A stretch of 64,000 nucleotides of DNA. Source: Trichomonas vaginalis G3 (lineage: Eukaryota > Parabasalia > Trichomonadida > Trichomonadidae). The translations under genes and the position numbers were made by a program. Below, piece by piece: positions 46,645 to 58,311 of this stretch. The stretch's first letter is position 1; the number at the start of each line of letters is the position of its first letter. The DNA lies in the NCBI RefSeq assembly GCF_026262505.1, contig NC_067204.1, forward strand, positions 3,381,797 to 3,445,796, read 5' to 3'. The notes under the pieces were generated by a model that was not told where the DNA came from, did not search any database, and was given only the letters and a program-made list of their open reading frames with translations.

Positions 46645-48275
46645 TCATTGAACTCTATACCATGCGTAAACTGTCATGTAAGGTGGCATGTATTCTTTAC
46701 TTTGTCCCGTTGTTTGTGTATATCCTGAAACGAAATGTGTATGGTTTCCTTCTCCCTGAGTGTCACTCCAGTAACAATTTATAGCAAACTTAACGTCGTC
46801 TTTAACATCATATCCTTTACCTTTTGTCATTCCTGACCAATCCCAATATCTATGCTTATGCCAACCTGCCTGAGATGTACTTAAATCTATGTAGTGACTG
46901 TGTGCAGGTAAATTTTCACCTGAAATTGTTTTACTTCCACCTGTTTCCTTTGAAGAGTTTGCACAATACAAAAACCTGTCTACAATCTGTTCCCATGCAC
47001 CAACACCAAACATTACTTGAGGACCTCTTGCATCCATAGATGTATAAATAGAACCTACTGGGTTCATTAAATCAAACATATGAGATAATATAGGATTGTC
47101 TATTTTGAACTTAAAATATAGTGCAACTATTTCAGGTTTCTTCTGGTTTGTGTCAGAATATTTTTTATAATATAATCTTATGTTTTCAGGGTAGGTAAAA
47201 TCTTGACTATAATATTTATTTTTGTCATCTGTATAATAATATACTATTCTCGTTTTTTCTATTGCATTATATCTTTTATATCTATAATAATCTAAATATA
47301 ATGTTAGCTTTTGTTCATCTACATGTGGTGTTCTGTCGTCATCTCCATAGTCATAATAATATGGTGCTGGAGCTGGGTGAGGCAATGTCATATCTGTCAT
47401 TTCATAAACTCTTAAATATTTCTTTTGTTCGTCTCCATATAAGTTTAAGTAGCAGTTGTTGTCTAATGGAACTTTAACTTGTGTACCATTATTCTTTATA
47501 TAGCTTACATACATTTCATTGTTATTTTTCGGAATGAGTTTACACCGTGCACCATTTTTAAGGACTGTACCAATTGCCATCTAAAATATTTATTTTCTTC
47601 ATTGACAGAAAAGTCACCAACAATAGTTTCAATATTTTTAGTTGTTCCTATCAAACTTTGGTATATTTCGTTGACATATTCATTATCTGCCTTCTTCTCT
47701 AACTCACCATTAACATAAGTTTTATCTGCTTTAAGGTCTAAACATCCTGAAACCCATCCTGTATCAGCTTTAGTTTTTAAAATCTTTGATGTCCATTCAT
47801 GATACCATTCAACCCTTTCTTTAATTTCATTATCTTTTTCATCAACATAAACCAAATTTGCCTTCTTCATTAATTCACTGTTGACATATTCATTATCTGC
47901 CTTCTTCTCTATGTCATTAAGGAAACCTTTTATGAATTCCTCATTTAAATTAAATCTTCCAATCTTCAAAACTTTAGGAAATGCATTTAATGCGTAATAT
48001 CTTTGTTCTTCTGGTGGAATTGATGTTATATCATCCGTTATTCCTTTAATTTTTGAATTCATAAATAAAATTTCTTTTATATTTGATATCACTGCACCAC
48101 CTTTGCAAACGAATTCGAAATGGTCATTTTTCAATACTATCTCCAAATCTCCATATTTCAACCTTTGCGTTTGTTCTGCCGTCTTTGAATTATATGCATA
48201 TATGGCGTATGTAATGGTCTGAAGGACCTGGGCGCTTTGCGCCTTAAGTTGCTGTGGTTGCTGTTGTTTAATCAT
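46645..48275 (-). pseudogene. Maverick B phage-collar-like fiber protein (broken)
   Basis: The N-terminal shaft has KADNEYVNSELMKKANLVYV and KADTGWVSGCLDLKADKTYV units, almost the same as in the Maverick A fiber. The middle has its own beta-rich region. The tip again reads NPVGSIYTSMDARGPQVMFG, TGGSKTISGENLPAHSHYID and MPPYMTVYAWYRVQ. DNA identity to 16,867-18,255 is about 90% in the shaft, while other parts are replaced. It is the receptor-binding candidate of this element. About one break. Confidence 0.75.
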
Positions 48276-48299
48276 TTATTATGATTTAAAAATAAATAT

Positions 48300-49010
48300 T
48301 TAATCCGTTATCTCATCAGCTATTTTTTCTATTTGAAATTGCCATAATATTTCATTCATAAATTCTAAATCACAATCAAATAGGTCAGTTATTCTAAATT
48401 TAATATTTGATAAATCTTTTGAATGAAGAATAAATGAATTCCCGGATAATTGAAACGGATATGATAAAGAAAATGTGTTTAAGTTGATGGATAAAATGTT
48501 TTGTATTGATGGGTAAGAGTTAGGGTCTAATGTTTGATGTGAAAATCTCATTGGGGTATTAACTTTATCACATTTGATTAAAATGAAATTGGAACCAGTG
48601 TCAGAATACAAAACATCCCCAACATCTTTTTCAAAATTTAATATCCCCAACAATGAACGAAGATGAGGAGTACAAAATTTAATTTTCAGCGGAAATTTAA
48701 TAAGGTTATTTATTTCATCAAGTTCAAAAAGTTTATCAGGTTTTGATTTAAAATTTTCTTCATACCATACGATAAATGATTCATTTAAATAACTTAAAAT
48801 CATGTTAATATCCCATTTCGCTATCACATTATTTATATACATATCATACGTTTTTTCATGGTCATCTTTAATAAATGATATATAATCTGAAGGGTCTAAA
48901 AGAATGGGATTAAATTTACCACTCACAGAAACGAGAGTAACATTATAAATTCCGCTAACTGTTAAATTTAATTCACAGTTATTATTCGAAATAATATTGA
49001 TAATTGACAT
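48300..49010 (-). CDS. Maverick B 236-aa protein, minor virion candidate
   Basis: 236 residues from MSIINIISNNNCELNLTVSG, open throughout and beta-rich (IYNVTLVSVSGKFNPILLDP, FPLKIKFCTPHLRSLLGI, FSLSYPFQLSGNSFILHSKD). No catalytic motif. It lies between the fiber gene and a divergent partner at 49,030 with only a 19-base shared gap, as fiber and structural genes are arranged in Maverick A. A penton or fiber-base role is inferred from position only. Confidence 0.55.
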   Translation of the reverse strand: MSIINIISNNNCELNLTVSGIYNVTLVSVSGKFNPILLDPSDYISFIKDDHEKTYDMYINNVIAKWDINMILSYLNESFIVWYEENFKSKPDKLFELDEINNLIKFPLKIKFCTPHLRSLLGILNFEKDVGDVLYSDTGSNFILIKCDKVNTPMRFSHQTLDPNSYPSIQNILSINLNTFSLSYPFQLSGNSFILHSKDLSNIKFRITDLFDCDLEFMNEILWQFQIEKIADEITD

Positions 49011-49029
49011 TTTTATTACGATTAAAAAT

Positions 49030-49509
49030 ATGGTAAAGCGTTATTTTCCAGTGATAAATAAAACTAGAATAAGATTACCTCAAGAATTCATAAATTCAAC
49101 GAATAAGAAATTCATTCATGTTATAAATTTTAGTGTTTTCAGAAAATATGAGTCGATGTCATATTCATCAACAGGTTATATTTCACTTCATTCAAATTTA
49201 GTTCAATCAAACCCATATAATGACCATTTCATAAGATTTTCAGATGGTATTAAAAATGTAATTGATAGATTAAAATATGAACAGATTGACAATATCGAAT
49301 TTTTGGAATTTTGGTTTAAATATCCCGATGGAAAAAAGATTGAAGTTAAAGATAAAGCTGATACTATAACAAAAACAATTACAATGACCGATCCGGATAG
49401 TGGGGAACAAAAAGAAATAAAACAAACGATAGAAACTGGTGAAAGGTCAATTATTATTGATTATGATTCAAAGGATTATTATTCGATAATGTTAATGCTT
49501 GAATATTAA
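49030..49509 (+). CDS. Maverick B 159-aa protein, unknown
   Basis: Start at 49,030 (MVKRYFPVINKTRIRLPQEF), chosen because the divergent gene begins at 49,010. 159 residues with beta-strand text (FIHVINFSVFRKYESMSYSS, IEFLEFWFKYPDGKKIEV). A loop TITMTDPDSGEQKEIKQTIE and a short ending IMLMLEY follow. The stop overlaps the convergent gene at 49,506 by four bases. Probably a virion component; no family recognised. Confidence 0.55.
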   Translation: MVKRYFPVINKTRIRLPQEFINSTNKKFIHVINFSVFRKYESMSYSSTGYISLHSNLVQSNPYNDHFIRFSDGIKNVIDRLKYEQIDNIEFLEFWFKYPDGKKIEVKDKADTITKTITMTDPDSGEQKEIKQTIETGERSIIIDYDSKDYYSIMLMLEY

Positions 49510-50176
49510 ATAGCCTTAACAAAGAATTTTTCAAGTGATATTTTATATTCATCAACTATTTTATTATAAATATCATTATATGTTAAATGAAGTTCAGTTG
49601 TTGTTCCGTTCTTTGATATCTTAATTGTGCTAATATCCTTTATAGGATTTATTTTTGCAACTGTTCCGCAGCATGAAACCTCATCATCTATGAAAAATTG
49701 AATCTTAACGTCTGAATCTTGAACATCACAAAGAATGGCGATAATGTGAATTAATGATTCATAAGGTAAAATAATTAAACCGGATTGGTCAATTAAATTT
49801 ATTATTGAATCATAATTATTAATTATTATATCACGGTAAATTTTCATTAATTCAGAATTAATGTCTATTTTATATGGGTTCTCGATGTTTGATGAAAGAG
49901 GTGGGGGTATGTTGGATAAGTGGGAATTTCAACAGGTTCTTTACCGGTTCAGATAAAATGATTGGGTCTCCATTCTCATGGTTTTCTTCATTCTCCTCCT
50001 CTTTTCGGTAAGTCACGAGTTAATAAATTTGGTTGAGTTGCTGACCTTGTTAATTCAGGGCTAACATTAACTTTAACATTTTGAATAATTCGTGATTTAT
50101 CATCATTTACGTTATAACCAACCGTAATCTCTGCTTTTGCGTTAGTGTTCTTTTGACTAGTGAAACGTCTTCTCAT
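49506..50176 (-). pseudogene. Maverick B unknown gene (broken)
   Basis: Begins MRRRFTSQKNTNAKAEITVG with a basic N-terminus and ends in a compact domain (IIINNYDSIINLIDQSGLII, CDVQDSDVKIQFFIDDEVSC, YDIYNKIVDEYK-like text). The two parts are treated as one locus because coding-like text runs on between them, but they could be two genes. About two breaks. Function unknown. Confidence 0.4.
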
Positions 50177-50208
50177 TATATTCGAATAAAAAAAATATAT
50201 TTAAACTT

Positions 50209-51113
50209 TTATTTTGCTGGAACTTTTGAATCTATTATTCCCTGTATTTGTTCATGAAGTTGATTTTTAGCTGTTTCATCGAAATTAATAGACCGAATAT
50301 ATTCATTAATTGCATTCTTATAATCAACTGATTTCTCAAATTTTCTTTTATCTGATTCCTTAACTAAATCATAAGTTAAACCTCGTTGCTGATATAATGG
50401 TTTTCTTAATTAAATCTTTGAATGCTTGAGATAAAGCACCTGATGCAATTCTTGCTACTATAATTGGTTGAAATTGCTGTTTAAGTTCATCTTTAACATT
50501 TGCGAAAACTGGATCGAATAAAGCAACTTTAAAGAATTTCTTAGCTGAAATTTCAGGTCTAATATTTGCATATTGACCATCAAACTGGTTAGAATATCGT
50601 GGTAATCCATCCGGTCCCTCTTCAATAGCATTTAATTCTTCATTGAAATAAGAATATGGATTATGACGGTATGAATTAATTGGACCATTTTCACCTTCTC
50701 CAATGTATTGTTTAACAGCTTTTCCATTTTCATCAAATTGCATAGGATAACGTTCATTATATGCTTTACGTTTAGAATAATCAGATATACTTAATTTGTA
50801 ACCATTTATGACTTTAATATTACCTTGACCATCAGTAACGAAAACTTCATTTATACCATCAGGTTTTCCATTTGGACCCGTAATGTCTGCTTCATGTGCT
50901 TCCCAATTTGGACCATGACGTTTTGGCATATGCTTGAGCTTCTGGTAATGTTAAAACATTTCTCATTTTGTTTAACATCTTTTGAAGACCAGCAACAATA
51001 TGAACTAATTCTTTCATTCCATCAGGAACTTTTCATAGTTCTATTATATGCACCCTTTTTGTTTGTTCCTTGTTTTAATGGAACCTGTAGAAGATTTGCT
51101 ATTTCTGCTTCAT
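50209..51113 (-). pseudogene. Maverick B virion-like gene next to the ATPase (broken)
   Basis: Gln/Asn/Gly-rich text including RHGPNWEAHEADITGPNGKP, INSYRHNPYSYFNEELNAIE, FDGQYANIRPEISAKKFFKV, then a helical end (FDETAKNQLHEQIQGIID). It lies between the ATPase and small structural genes, as seen for assembly proteins in other Polintons. No protease motif was found. About three breaks. Confidence 0.4.
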
Positions 51114-51163
51114 GTTTAATTATAAATAAAAATAAAAATTAATTATAAAAAAGTTAATCAAAT

Positions 51164-51978
51164 TTAAACACCTCCTTTATTTAAATCAACTATTATTTTT
51201 CCATGTTCACCTAATTGCTGATATTGTGTGTAAAGTTCATTAATGCTCATTGGTAAATTCACTTGATAAAGCATAACGTTCAACTGTTGACGACTAAACC
51301 CACTGAAAATGAAAAGTGTTGATAGATTTGATTTAATGTTTGTGCTTAATGCTTTGAAGTATTGAACAGCCATAAAGAATGAACACTGAATATGTCGACA
51401 TTGAGTTAATAACTGATTAAAAATATGATTTCTCATTTGTTATTAGTTTTGATTTCACTGCATCATCTAGAAAAATGAGTGAATGCAAAAATTCTCTATC
51501 AAAATTTGAAATAGAAGTGTTTCAAATAATTCATCCGTTGTTTATCAATAATTTTATCCTCTAATCCTTGCTTCTTGATTGTATTATATAATTCTTTATA
51601 CATTAAAAAGTTTTTAAATAATCTTCTGCTTCTTCTTGTGATAAATAAATAATTGGAATTTTGATTAAATGCTTTAAAGATTCAAATGTATCATCTGAAG
51701 GTGAACCTGAACGGTTGATATAATTAACACATGTGAATGGGGGAAGTGTTAGCAATAATGATAATTTGTTTTAATATCGTTAATGTTTTACCTTTATTCT
51801 GTTTACCAATTGCTGCAGTAATTGAATTTAAGTAACATTCAGAATATGGAATTTTCATTAATTTTTCCTTAGATAGAGCATTTCTATTATCACTCAATGC
51901 TTCATTAATCATATCATCTACGTATGTATTAGATACTCCTGCTAATTCTTCATAAGGGGTGGATGAATTTAAATCCAT
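51164..51978 (-). pseudogene. Maverick B FtsK/HerA-type packaging ATPase (broken)
   Basis: Starts MDLNSSTPYEELAGVSNTYV. The P-loop reads AIGKQNKGKTLTILKQ. The C-terminal part has FSGFSRQQLNVMLYQVNLPM and ends with EHGKIIVDLNKGG, a pattern seen in trichomonad Maverick ATPases. It is the genome-packaging motor. It lies just downstream of the capsid region on the same strand, 25 bases away. Several breaks, about three to four. Confidence 0.65.
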
Positions 51979-52002
51979 TTAATCAAAAATAAATTTATAA
52001 TT

Positions 52003-53641
52003 TTAAACATTTCTATTCATCAATATTTCATCATATGAACTTCTATACTGTGGTGGTGTACCTGTTGGATGATATTTCAAACCTTCATCTGGTGTCCATG
52101 TCCAATATGTAGTCCTAGTAAACCAAACCTGAGGAGGATTTGTCACCTTTGAACAGTAAGTGTCATTTTCACCCTGAATGATTGGATAAGCTTTCACTTG
52201 TACTGTAACTTGTGGGTTGAAAGTTTCTAATCCATCAAAGAATATACCCGCTCCATCACGTTGAACTGGAATAGTGCATAAGAATGAAGTTTGGTCTTTC
52301 CATGTTCTAGTTAATGGCTTGCCATCATCATCATTCAGTGGTCTAGTTAATGAGTCCTCGTATTCTTCCGTGCATTCATTCACTCCATCTAAATCAGAAG
52401 CTTGAAGCATACGTGTAAAGAATATGTCACCCACTGTGGTCATCGCTTGATCGGGGAAGTTTCTGGAATCTATAGTGACCTGAAGACCTCGAAGCATTGG
52501 ATTTTCTAAAACCGTTCTTTGCATTGCATTCTTCGGAAATGTTAACACAACATCTGTAACATTATGAAGAGCGTATGAGAAATCTGAGCTAATACCTTCA
52601 GGAGTGATGCAACCTCCATTTAGTGAACGAACGTCAATATGTTGAGCTGGAATCATGAATGGATCTTCCTTACTGAATAAACGTGGTATTGCTTTAACTG
52701 ATTCTTCAATTAAACCATATCCTGGTGTAATACATTTATCCTCTAAAACTTCCATCTTTATGCATGAAATAATAACGTCATCAACTGTTGCGTCAGCAGA
52801 TGTAGCGGCTAAGCTTGTAATTAATTTGGCAGGAAGTCCGATTTGTTGGAATTTGCGATCATATTTATAAACATGATTCATAATCTTTTCATAATTTTCA
52901 TCAGTTATCTTTTCATAAACGTAATTTTGTAAATCAGCAACTCTTAACGGTCAACCTGACAAAATACTAAAGTATCCCTGAAAACATAATATTTAAGAAT
53001 GATATCACCAAATGATTTAGGATAATCATCGAACGCCTGAAATGCTAACAAATCATTTACCGGAATAATCATATCAAAAGTGACATCAACTTCTTCATTT
53101 GCTTTCTTGAAAACTTCTGAAGGGTCAATATATTTACCACATACTGAGTTATCATATTTTGAACATTATTATATAACGAATGAACAAACTTTTTAACTTT
53201 CCTTTCTGATTTTGGTTTATATGTTGCAAATGCGAAAGATTCACGGGCGCAATCCATCTGAAGATAACCGGCATCACCTCTTTCAGTTTCTACTTCTAAT
53301 TGTTTAAAGCTTTGATTTGATGATTTGTAACCAACGAATAAACGCATGCATTTAAAAGCGGCATCACATGTGAAAGCTTTATTTGAAACTAGAGTTGCTT
53401 TAACTTTGCGTTTAACATATGTGTCACCTAATTGGTTCACATCATGAGCTGGATTTGTAATTCTTAAATGAGTTTGTTTATCATCAAAATATGGAGTATC
53501 AGAGTCATAGCATGAACTTTCAAGTTCTCTATAATATCTTCTACCGTCATTCTTTGCGAATATTTCATTTATCTTTTCGAATGAATGAAACACATTTCCA
53601 TTAATCGGTTTAGTGTTTGGCACTAAATAGTTAGTCGTCAT
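52003..53641 (-). pseudogene. Maverick B major capsid protein region (broken)
   Basis: About 540 codons of coding text: N-terminal MTTNYLVPNTKPINGNVFHS, a middle with CMRLFVGYKSSNQSFKQLEV, and a C-terminal half with ISSDFSYALHNVTDVVLTFP, VQVKAYPIIQGENDTYC and TTYWTWTPDEGLKYHPTGTP. Length, beta-rich text and location next to the packaging ATPase fit the double jelly-roll capsid protein of Mavericks. About two breaks. Sequence is far from the Maverick A capsid region. Confidence 0.65.
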
Positions 53642-53710
53642 TTATTAATAAATAAAAAATCAAAATTAAAAGATGAAAACGAATTTTTAATTTTAATGAA
53701 ATAATCAACT

Positions 53711-53927
53711 ATGGCTGCAGGTATATTTAAGAAACTGTGGGATAGAGTAAAAAGAGGGGCGAGTAAAGTTTGGGAAAACATTGAAGAAGGGAGCAAATTG
53801 GATATTTAAGAATAAAGAAGCAATTAGTGACATTGCTGAATCAATAACACCAAAAGCAGCCCCAATAAGAGAAGTTTTAAATAAAGGAGAAAAAGTTTAT
53901 CAAAGACTACAACCGATACTAAGATAA
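53711..53927 (+). pseudogene. Maverick B small amphipathic protein, copy 1 (broken)
   Basis: Starts MAAGIFKKLWDRVKRGASKV, closely similar to the first residues of the convergent gene at 53,957-54,193, so the two are inverted paralogues. The end reads like a helical tail (REVLNKGEKVYQRLQP). About one break. Likely a membrane-active or core virion peptide, by composition. Confidence 0.45.
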
Positions 53928-53956
53928 AAATAATTTTAAAATAATTTATTTTTCCA

Positions 53957-54193
53957 CTATCTACCTCCTATTTTATTAAGTATTCCTTCAGCAATTCCAC
54001 CAATTGCGTTACCTGCTTGTGCTCCCATCGCTGGATTACCTGCTTTAGTACCTAATACTCCACCTATGATAGTTCCTGCCGTTTTCGCTACTGGTGCCAA
54101 AAAGTTTGCAATGGGTTTAATAATCTTTTTATGAACCCAACCCGCAGCTTTCTTAATTCCATCCCATAATTTTTTAAAGAATCCTGCCGCCAT
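53957..54193 (-). CDS. Maverick B 78-aa Gly/Ala-rich amphipathic protein
   Basis: 78 residues: MAAGFFKKLWDGIKKAAGWV, a basic helix, then a hydrophobic Gly/Ala/Thr-rich segment (APVAKTAGTIIGGVLGTKAG) and a short amphipathic end. This is the pattern of membrane-lytic minor capsid proteins and of holin-like peptides. It resembles 15,493-15,894 and 19,127-19,369 in type, not in alignable sequence. Open. Confidence 0.6.
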   Translation of the reverse strand: MAAGFFKKLWDGIKKAAGWVHKKIIKPIANFLAPVAKTAGTIIGGVLGTKAGNPAMGAQAGNAIGGIAEGILNKIGGR

Positions 54194-54260
54194 TTCTGAT
54201 TTAATATTAATTAAAAAATATATTTCATCACTTATATTCTAATTTTTTATTTAATGATAA

Positions 54261-54629
54261 ATGAAACCAATTTTAAAAATAAATGAAACAGAGGAGGAAG
54301 AAATAAATGAAAGTGAAAATGTTCAACAAAAAATAAACATTGTTAAACCAATTACTGAAATAAAAATTTTTTCATCTGTTGAAGAATTTAATGACTATTA
54401 TGCTAATAATAAAAAATTATTTGAAGAATTGACAACATGTAAATTGAATAAAATGTTTAAAGTTGATGGATTCAAAATTTCAAAAATAAAAGGAGTGGTT
54501 AGTTTGAAATCTATTCCTCAATCAAGAATCACCTCATTAATGAAAATTGATGATTTAACAAAAAGAATAGAAGAGATTGAAGAAAGAATGAATCAAATAA
54601 TTGATTTCATAAATTCAAATAATCATTAG
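54261..54629 (+). CDS. Maverick B 122-aa coiled-coil protein, right-arm gene
   Basis: 122 residues, open, from MKPILKINETEEEEINESEN. The N-terminus is acidic, the middle contains FSSVEEFNDYYANNKKLFEE, and the C-terminal 35 residues are a clear coiled coil (LTKRIEEIEERMNQIIDFIN). It is the last gene before the right terminal repeat. Function unknown; small coiled-coil proteins at element ends could bind the termini, but that is a guess. Confidence 0.55.
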   Translation: MKPILKINETEEEEINESENVQQKINIVKPITEIKIFSSVEEFNDYYANNKKLFEELTTCKLNKMFKVDGFKISKIKGVVSLKSIPQSRITSLMKIDDLTKRIEEIEERMNQIIDFINSNNH

Positions 54630-54638
54630 TTTCAATTT

Positions 54639-54997
54639 ATTTTTAAAGTTTATTTTACTCATTCATGACTCCATTGATTCCAATCAGTTATTCAAAAATA
54701 ATGAATTATTGAATAACCTGACATCATCTATATATAGCTTCTTTTATGTATGAATTCAAAACCGTAAGAATAAAAACCGTAAGAATCATACATTTTTTTT
54801 TAATGATTTATTCAAAAACGTAAGAATAAAAAACGTAAGAATCATACATTTTTTACTTCATATGTCAAAAAAAAATGATACAAAATCGTTCAATATTGTA
54901 AGAATTCTTACGTTTACAAAAAAAGTCACATAACCCATACATAATGAAATGAAAAAAATTAACATTAATTAAATCCTGAATGGAATCAATGAAGTCA
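54639..54997. repeat. Right terminal repeat of Maverick B
   Basis: An inverted, nearly identical copy of 37,175-37,535 with only one or two differences seen by eye. It contains the same CGTAAGAATTCTTACG-like palindromes and ends ...GAATCAATGAAGTCA. It has a single unit, unlike the left end. Confidence 0.85.
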
Positions 54998-55584
54998 TGT
55001 TGTAAACAGAAATTCATCAAAAGTGACACCTCAGAAAAGCTAAAATATTGAATTTTTGGAACTTTTGATAGAGCACGTTTTTAAATATTAATTAAAGTAA
55101 ATGTATATTTTGTAAAGATTCTTTTTAATAAAAAAATAAAATTTTGAAGAAGAACACAAAATCTTCTGAAAAATAATATCACATAAACTCATATTATTTT
55201 CTAATATATAACTATTTTATATAAAAATCAAATTCAATGATCTTAAAAGCGAAGGATAAACCTCAAAATTTACGAATATAATGAGTGGTAATATAATGCT
55301 TATCTATCATAAAACCATATGAAATATCAATTTTTGCTTTACGCCTAATTTTTGACGACAATTAGCAAAAAATGTTAAATGTTAACACTCAGTCCATTTG
55401 AATATGAAAAATAAAATTGACTTTGATTAAATGCTTTTATTTATCATGCAATTCTTCTTGCGACCAAAGATTTGAATAAAAGTTCAAAAAATAAGATAGC
55501 TTAAAAAATAATATACGGTAGTGTTTACTAATAGATGAATAGTATATAAATTCTATTAAAATGGATTTGATCCAAAAAAATATA

Positions 55585-57600
55585 AAACCAAAAATAATTG
55601 TTATAATTTATAGATCCGTATTTTTCCCAAGTGAGCGGGGTATCTCCAATCCCAGCCCTATCGTCCTCCCAGTGTCAGTTTTCAATATAAAATCCAAATT
55701 TTTTTTGAAAATAAAAATTTCGAGAAATTTTTCTGATTTTTTTTCTTTGATTTCAATAATTCAAAATAAATTTGGGAGTAAAAAGACACTATTTAATGAA
55801 ATTCATATGAGTGAATGTGGATAAATACTATGGCATTCCAAACGGGAACCGCGGTTGGTTACCATGGATTTCCGTCACCGGTCACATTTTAAAGATTTTT
55901 AAAGCCTTATAAAAATATGCTTTGTAAATCATTTTTTGTAAATCGGCAAAAATTTGGTAATTTTCTTCAACTAATAAATCTGCGAATAGCATTTATAATA
56001 CAAGAACAATCTTTTAAAATGCGTTTGATTCATTTTTGTATAATTTCATATAGGCACATATATTCTTCCGGGACTTTCCGTGATTTTACCGTAAAATCAT
56101 TAGTTTACACCAATTTTTCCGTATTTTGAATAGTTTACTGCACTTTTTCCGTAAAATTGAGTTACGGGAATCCGCAAAATTTCCGGACCTCATTTTTCAT
56201 AGAATATAATAATAATATTTGATAAAAAATATATTATTTATATTTTTGATTTTTGAATTACGGAAAAAGTGAATTGTTAACTTGATTTTTTATATGGTTA
56301 ATTTTTCAAATGATATTATGAAGATCTAAAATATTAAAAGTAAAAAATTGAATTACGGAAAAAGTGAGGTCAAAAGTGAAATAAATTTGCAGAACAATTT
56401 TCATTGAAATAAGACATTGAGTATCACACTTTAGTGAATCAACATCTATAAGAATGAAGTGTTTTGAAGCTGAAATAATATTGAATAGAAATTAATTTTT
56501 TCTGAAATTTTGAATGAAATTATGGGAAATAAAAAAATTACTAAATATTGTATTCATACAAATATATTATTTTAAAGGAAAAATAGATGCTGATAGAAAC
56601 GATGAAAAATTTTGAAAACTTTACAATTAATTTATGTTCGTTAACCACAGAGCTTGCAATCCAAAGCTCACGTTAGACTACAAGAGTCATGAAGTCTCAT
56701 ACTAAGGGATATCCAACATATATTTTAATAATCTAATGTTTGTGACAAATATTCAACATAAAATTAAGTTTTCGTTTCGTTACAAGGCATTCATACTTTG
56801 GAGATATCATATTTAATGTACAGAAAAGTTAATATTAAACAATACATGCTAAAGAATTAATAAAGATAATAAAATAAATTTATACGTAATTACTTTCATT
56901 TAATATGCTTTATGCTGTATAATATTGATTAAGAGGCATTAAAAGGTTCCATAGTCTGCTTTTATAGGCAAGATTTTTGATAAAAATTTAAAATTTTGAA
57001 AAATGATGAGAAAAGGAAAAAAAGGTAAATGAGAGCAAGAGGAGGGAAAAAAAAGAAAAAGAAAAGAAAGGGCAGGGAAAAATAAAAGAAAGAAGGACAT
57101 ATAAAAATTTAGATGCGCATTCTTAATGCCGAGGCGGCTTGCCGCCGAGGCGCGATTTTTTTAGGCCTCTACGGTAACCCGGCAATGTTTTTTTAAATCT
57201 TGTACAGCCCTAATAAATACTCTCAAAACATACAATTTATCTATTTTTTCTTTATATTATCAACTAATTAGTGATAATTTTTTTTGAATCAGATTTTTTT
57301 TCATTAAAAACATAATATATAACACAACAATGATGCACACATACGTATCTACACATCAAAATATAAAGCTTGTTTTGGTCTGGGCATCCCAACCCAAAAT
57401 TCTTTAAAAATTGAATAAAATTGAATACTTGGGGCTGGGATGCCCATCCCAAAACCGAATTGAATTTTTTGAATTAAAGAATATATTTATGTATTTATAA
57501 TATACATGTGATGTCTATAAAAAATACTAAATTCTAAAAAAAATTCAATTTATTCAAAACGTATACTAAGTGATCACTTCATTAGTAGGATCAGCAATCC
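55585..57600. other. Interior of the fold-back element, no gene
   Basis: AT-rich DNA. Seen: repeated TTACGGAAAAAGTGA pieces and their complements (TTTTTCCGTA) between 56,050 and 56,370; a purine-rich tract at 57,000-57,090; a GCCGAGGCGGCTTGCCGCCG hairpin at about 57,130; and an inverted pair GGGCATCCCA/TGGGATGCCC at 57,375-57,450. No coding signal. Confidence 0.6.
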
Positions 57601-57639
57601 TACTAAATGGTGAGAACGCCACTAACTAAAAAAGGAGTC

Positions 57640-58311
57640 CTTGGAGCTCTTGATCTCTTGTCAGTAGAGTTCATAATGAGGCATGGCATCTACTGATTAG
57701 AGATCAGAGCAATCCTACCTTACCTTCAGGAGCTACAAAGCTCCTAATCGTTACGAGAGGGAGCCTTGGAGCTCCTGAAGCTCATCAGCAGAGGCTATTT
57801 ACCATTTGGGCCTCTTCTGATGAAAGATGCGAAACACGTCTACGAACCAGGAGCTTCAAAGCTTCTAATCCTTACTAAAGGGAGCTTTGGAGCTCCTGAG
57901 TCTCCATCAACAGAGTCCCAGATGGTAAATGTCCTTTGCTGATGAAAGATGCGAAACACATCTACGAACCAGGAGCTCCAAAGCTCCTAATCCTTACGAA
58001 AGGGAGCTTTGGAGCTCCTGAAACTCCTTTTACTATAAAATATGACAGTTTTCTTCTGAGGTTCTCATCAAATCTAAGACTTCAGAAGAAAGCTGTCCTA
58101 TCAATGTATACTTACACTCTCATGGACTACAAGTGTACAATTTTAAAGCAGAGATTATCCGAGGCCTCTCATCAAATGAGGGACCTCGGATAATCTCTAC
58201 CTTAAGTAGTCAAATAACTTTTCTCACTATTTAGGAACAAAAGAACAAGAGTTGGAGTACTTTAAGGCAAGATTCTTCCGAAATCTCTCATCGAATGAGA
58301 GACTTCGGAAG
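57640..58311. repeat. Hairpin array: 122-bp repeat and long perfect stems
   Basis: A 122-bp unit with GATGAAAGATGCGAAACAC and CTACGAACCAGGAGCT occurs two to three times (start points 57,819 and 57,941). Each has AGGAGCTCCAAAGCTCC facing GGAGCTTTGGAGCTCCT, a 17-bp stem (for example 57,971-58,019). Two more stems follow: AGAGATTATCCGAGG with its complement (58,150-58,198) and CTTCCGAA..TCTCTCAT with its complement (58,275-58,311). Both have a CTCTCAT...ATGAG inner stem. Confidence 0.75.

Larger units (their letters stand above)
36742..54997. mobile_element. Maverick/Polinton element B with inverted terminal repeats
   Basis: An 18.3-kb element. The left terminal repeat (about 37,175-37,535, preceded by extra tandem units from 36,742) and the right one (about 54,639-54,997) are inverted and nearly identical. 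Gene set: protein-primed PolB, retroviral-type integrase, KilA-N proteins, fiber, packaging ATPase, major capsid region and several small genes. Near-identical ends point to a recent insertion or recent conversion. Many core genes are broken, with perhaps 15 breaks overall, so it is a fossil copy. No clear target-site duplication was found; the left end is altered by tandem units and the right end abuts another element. Confidence 0.9.

Noticed and set aside
55561-55824. 87-codon frame at the inner edge of the fold-back left arm
   Set aside because: It starts inside the inverted repeat, with biased AT composition and no homologous frame intact in the other arm.
57936-58193. 85-codon frame in the hairpin array
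   Set aside because: Built from hairpin repeats; no conserved codon pattern.
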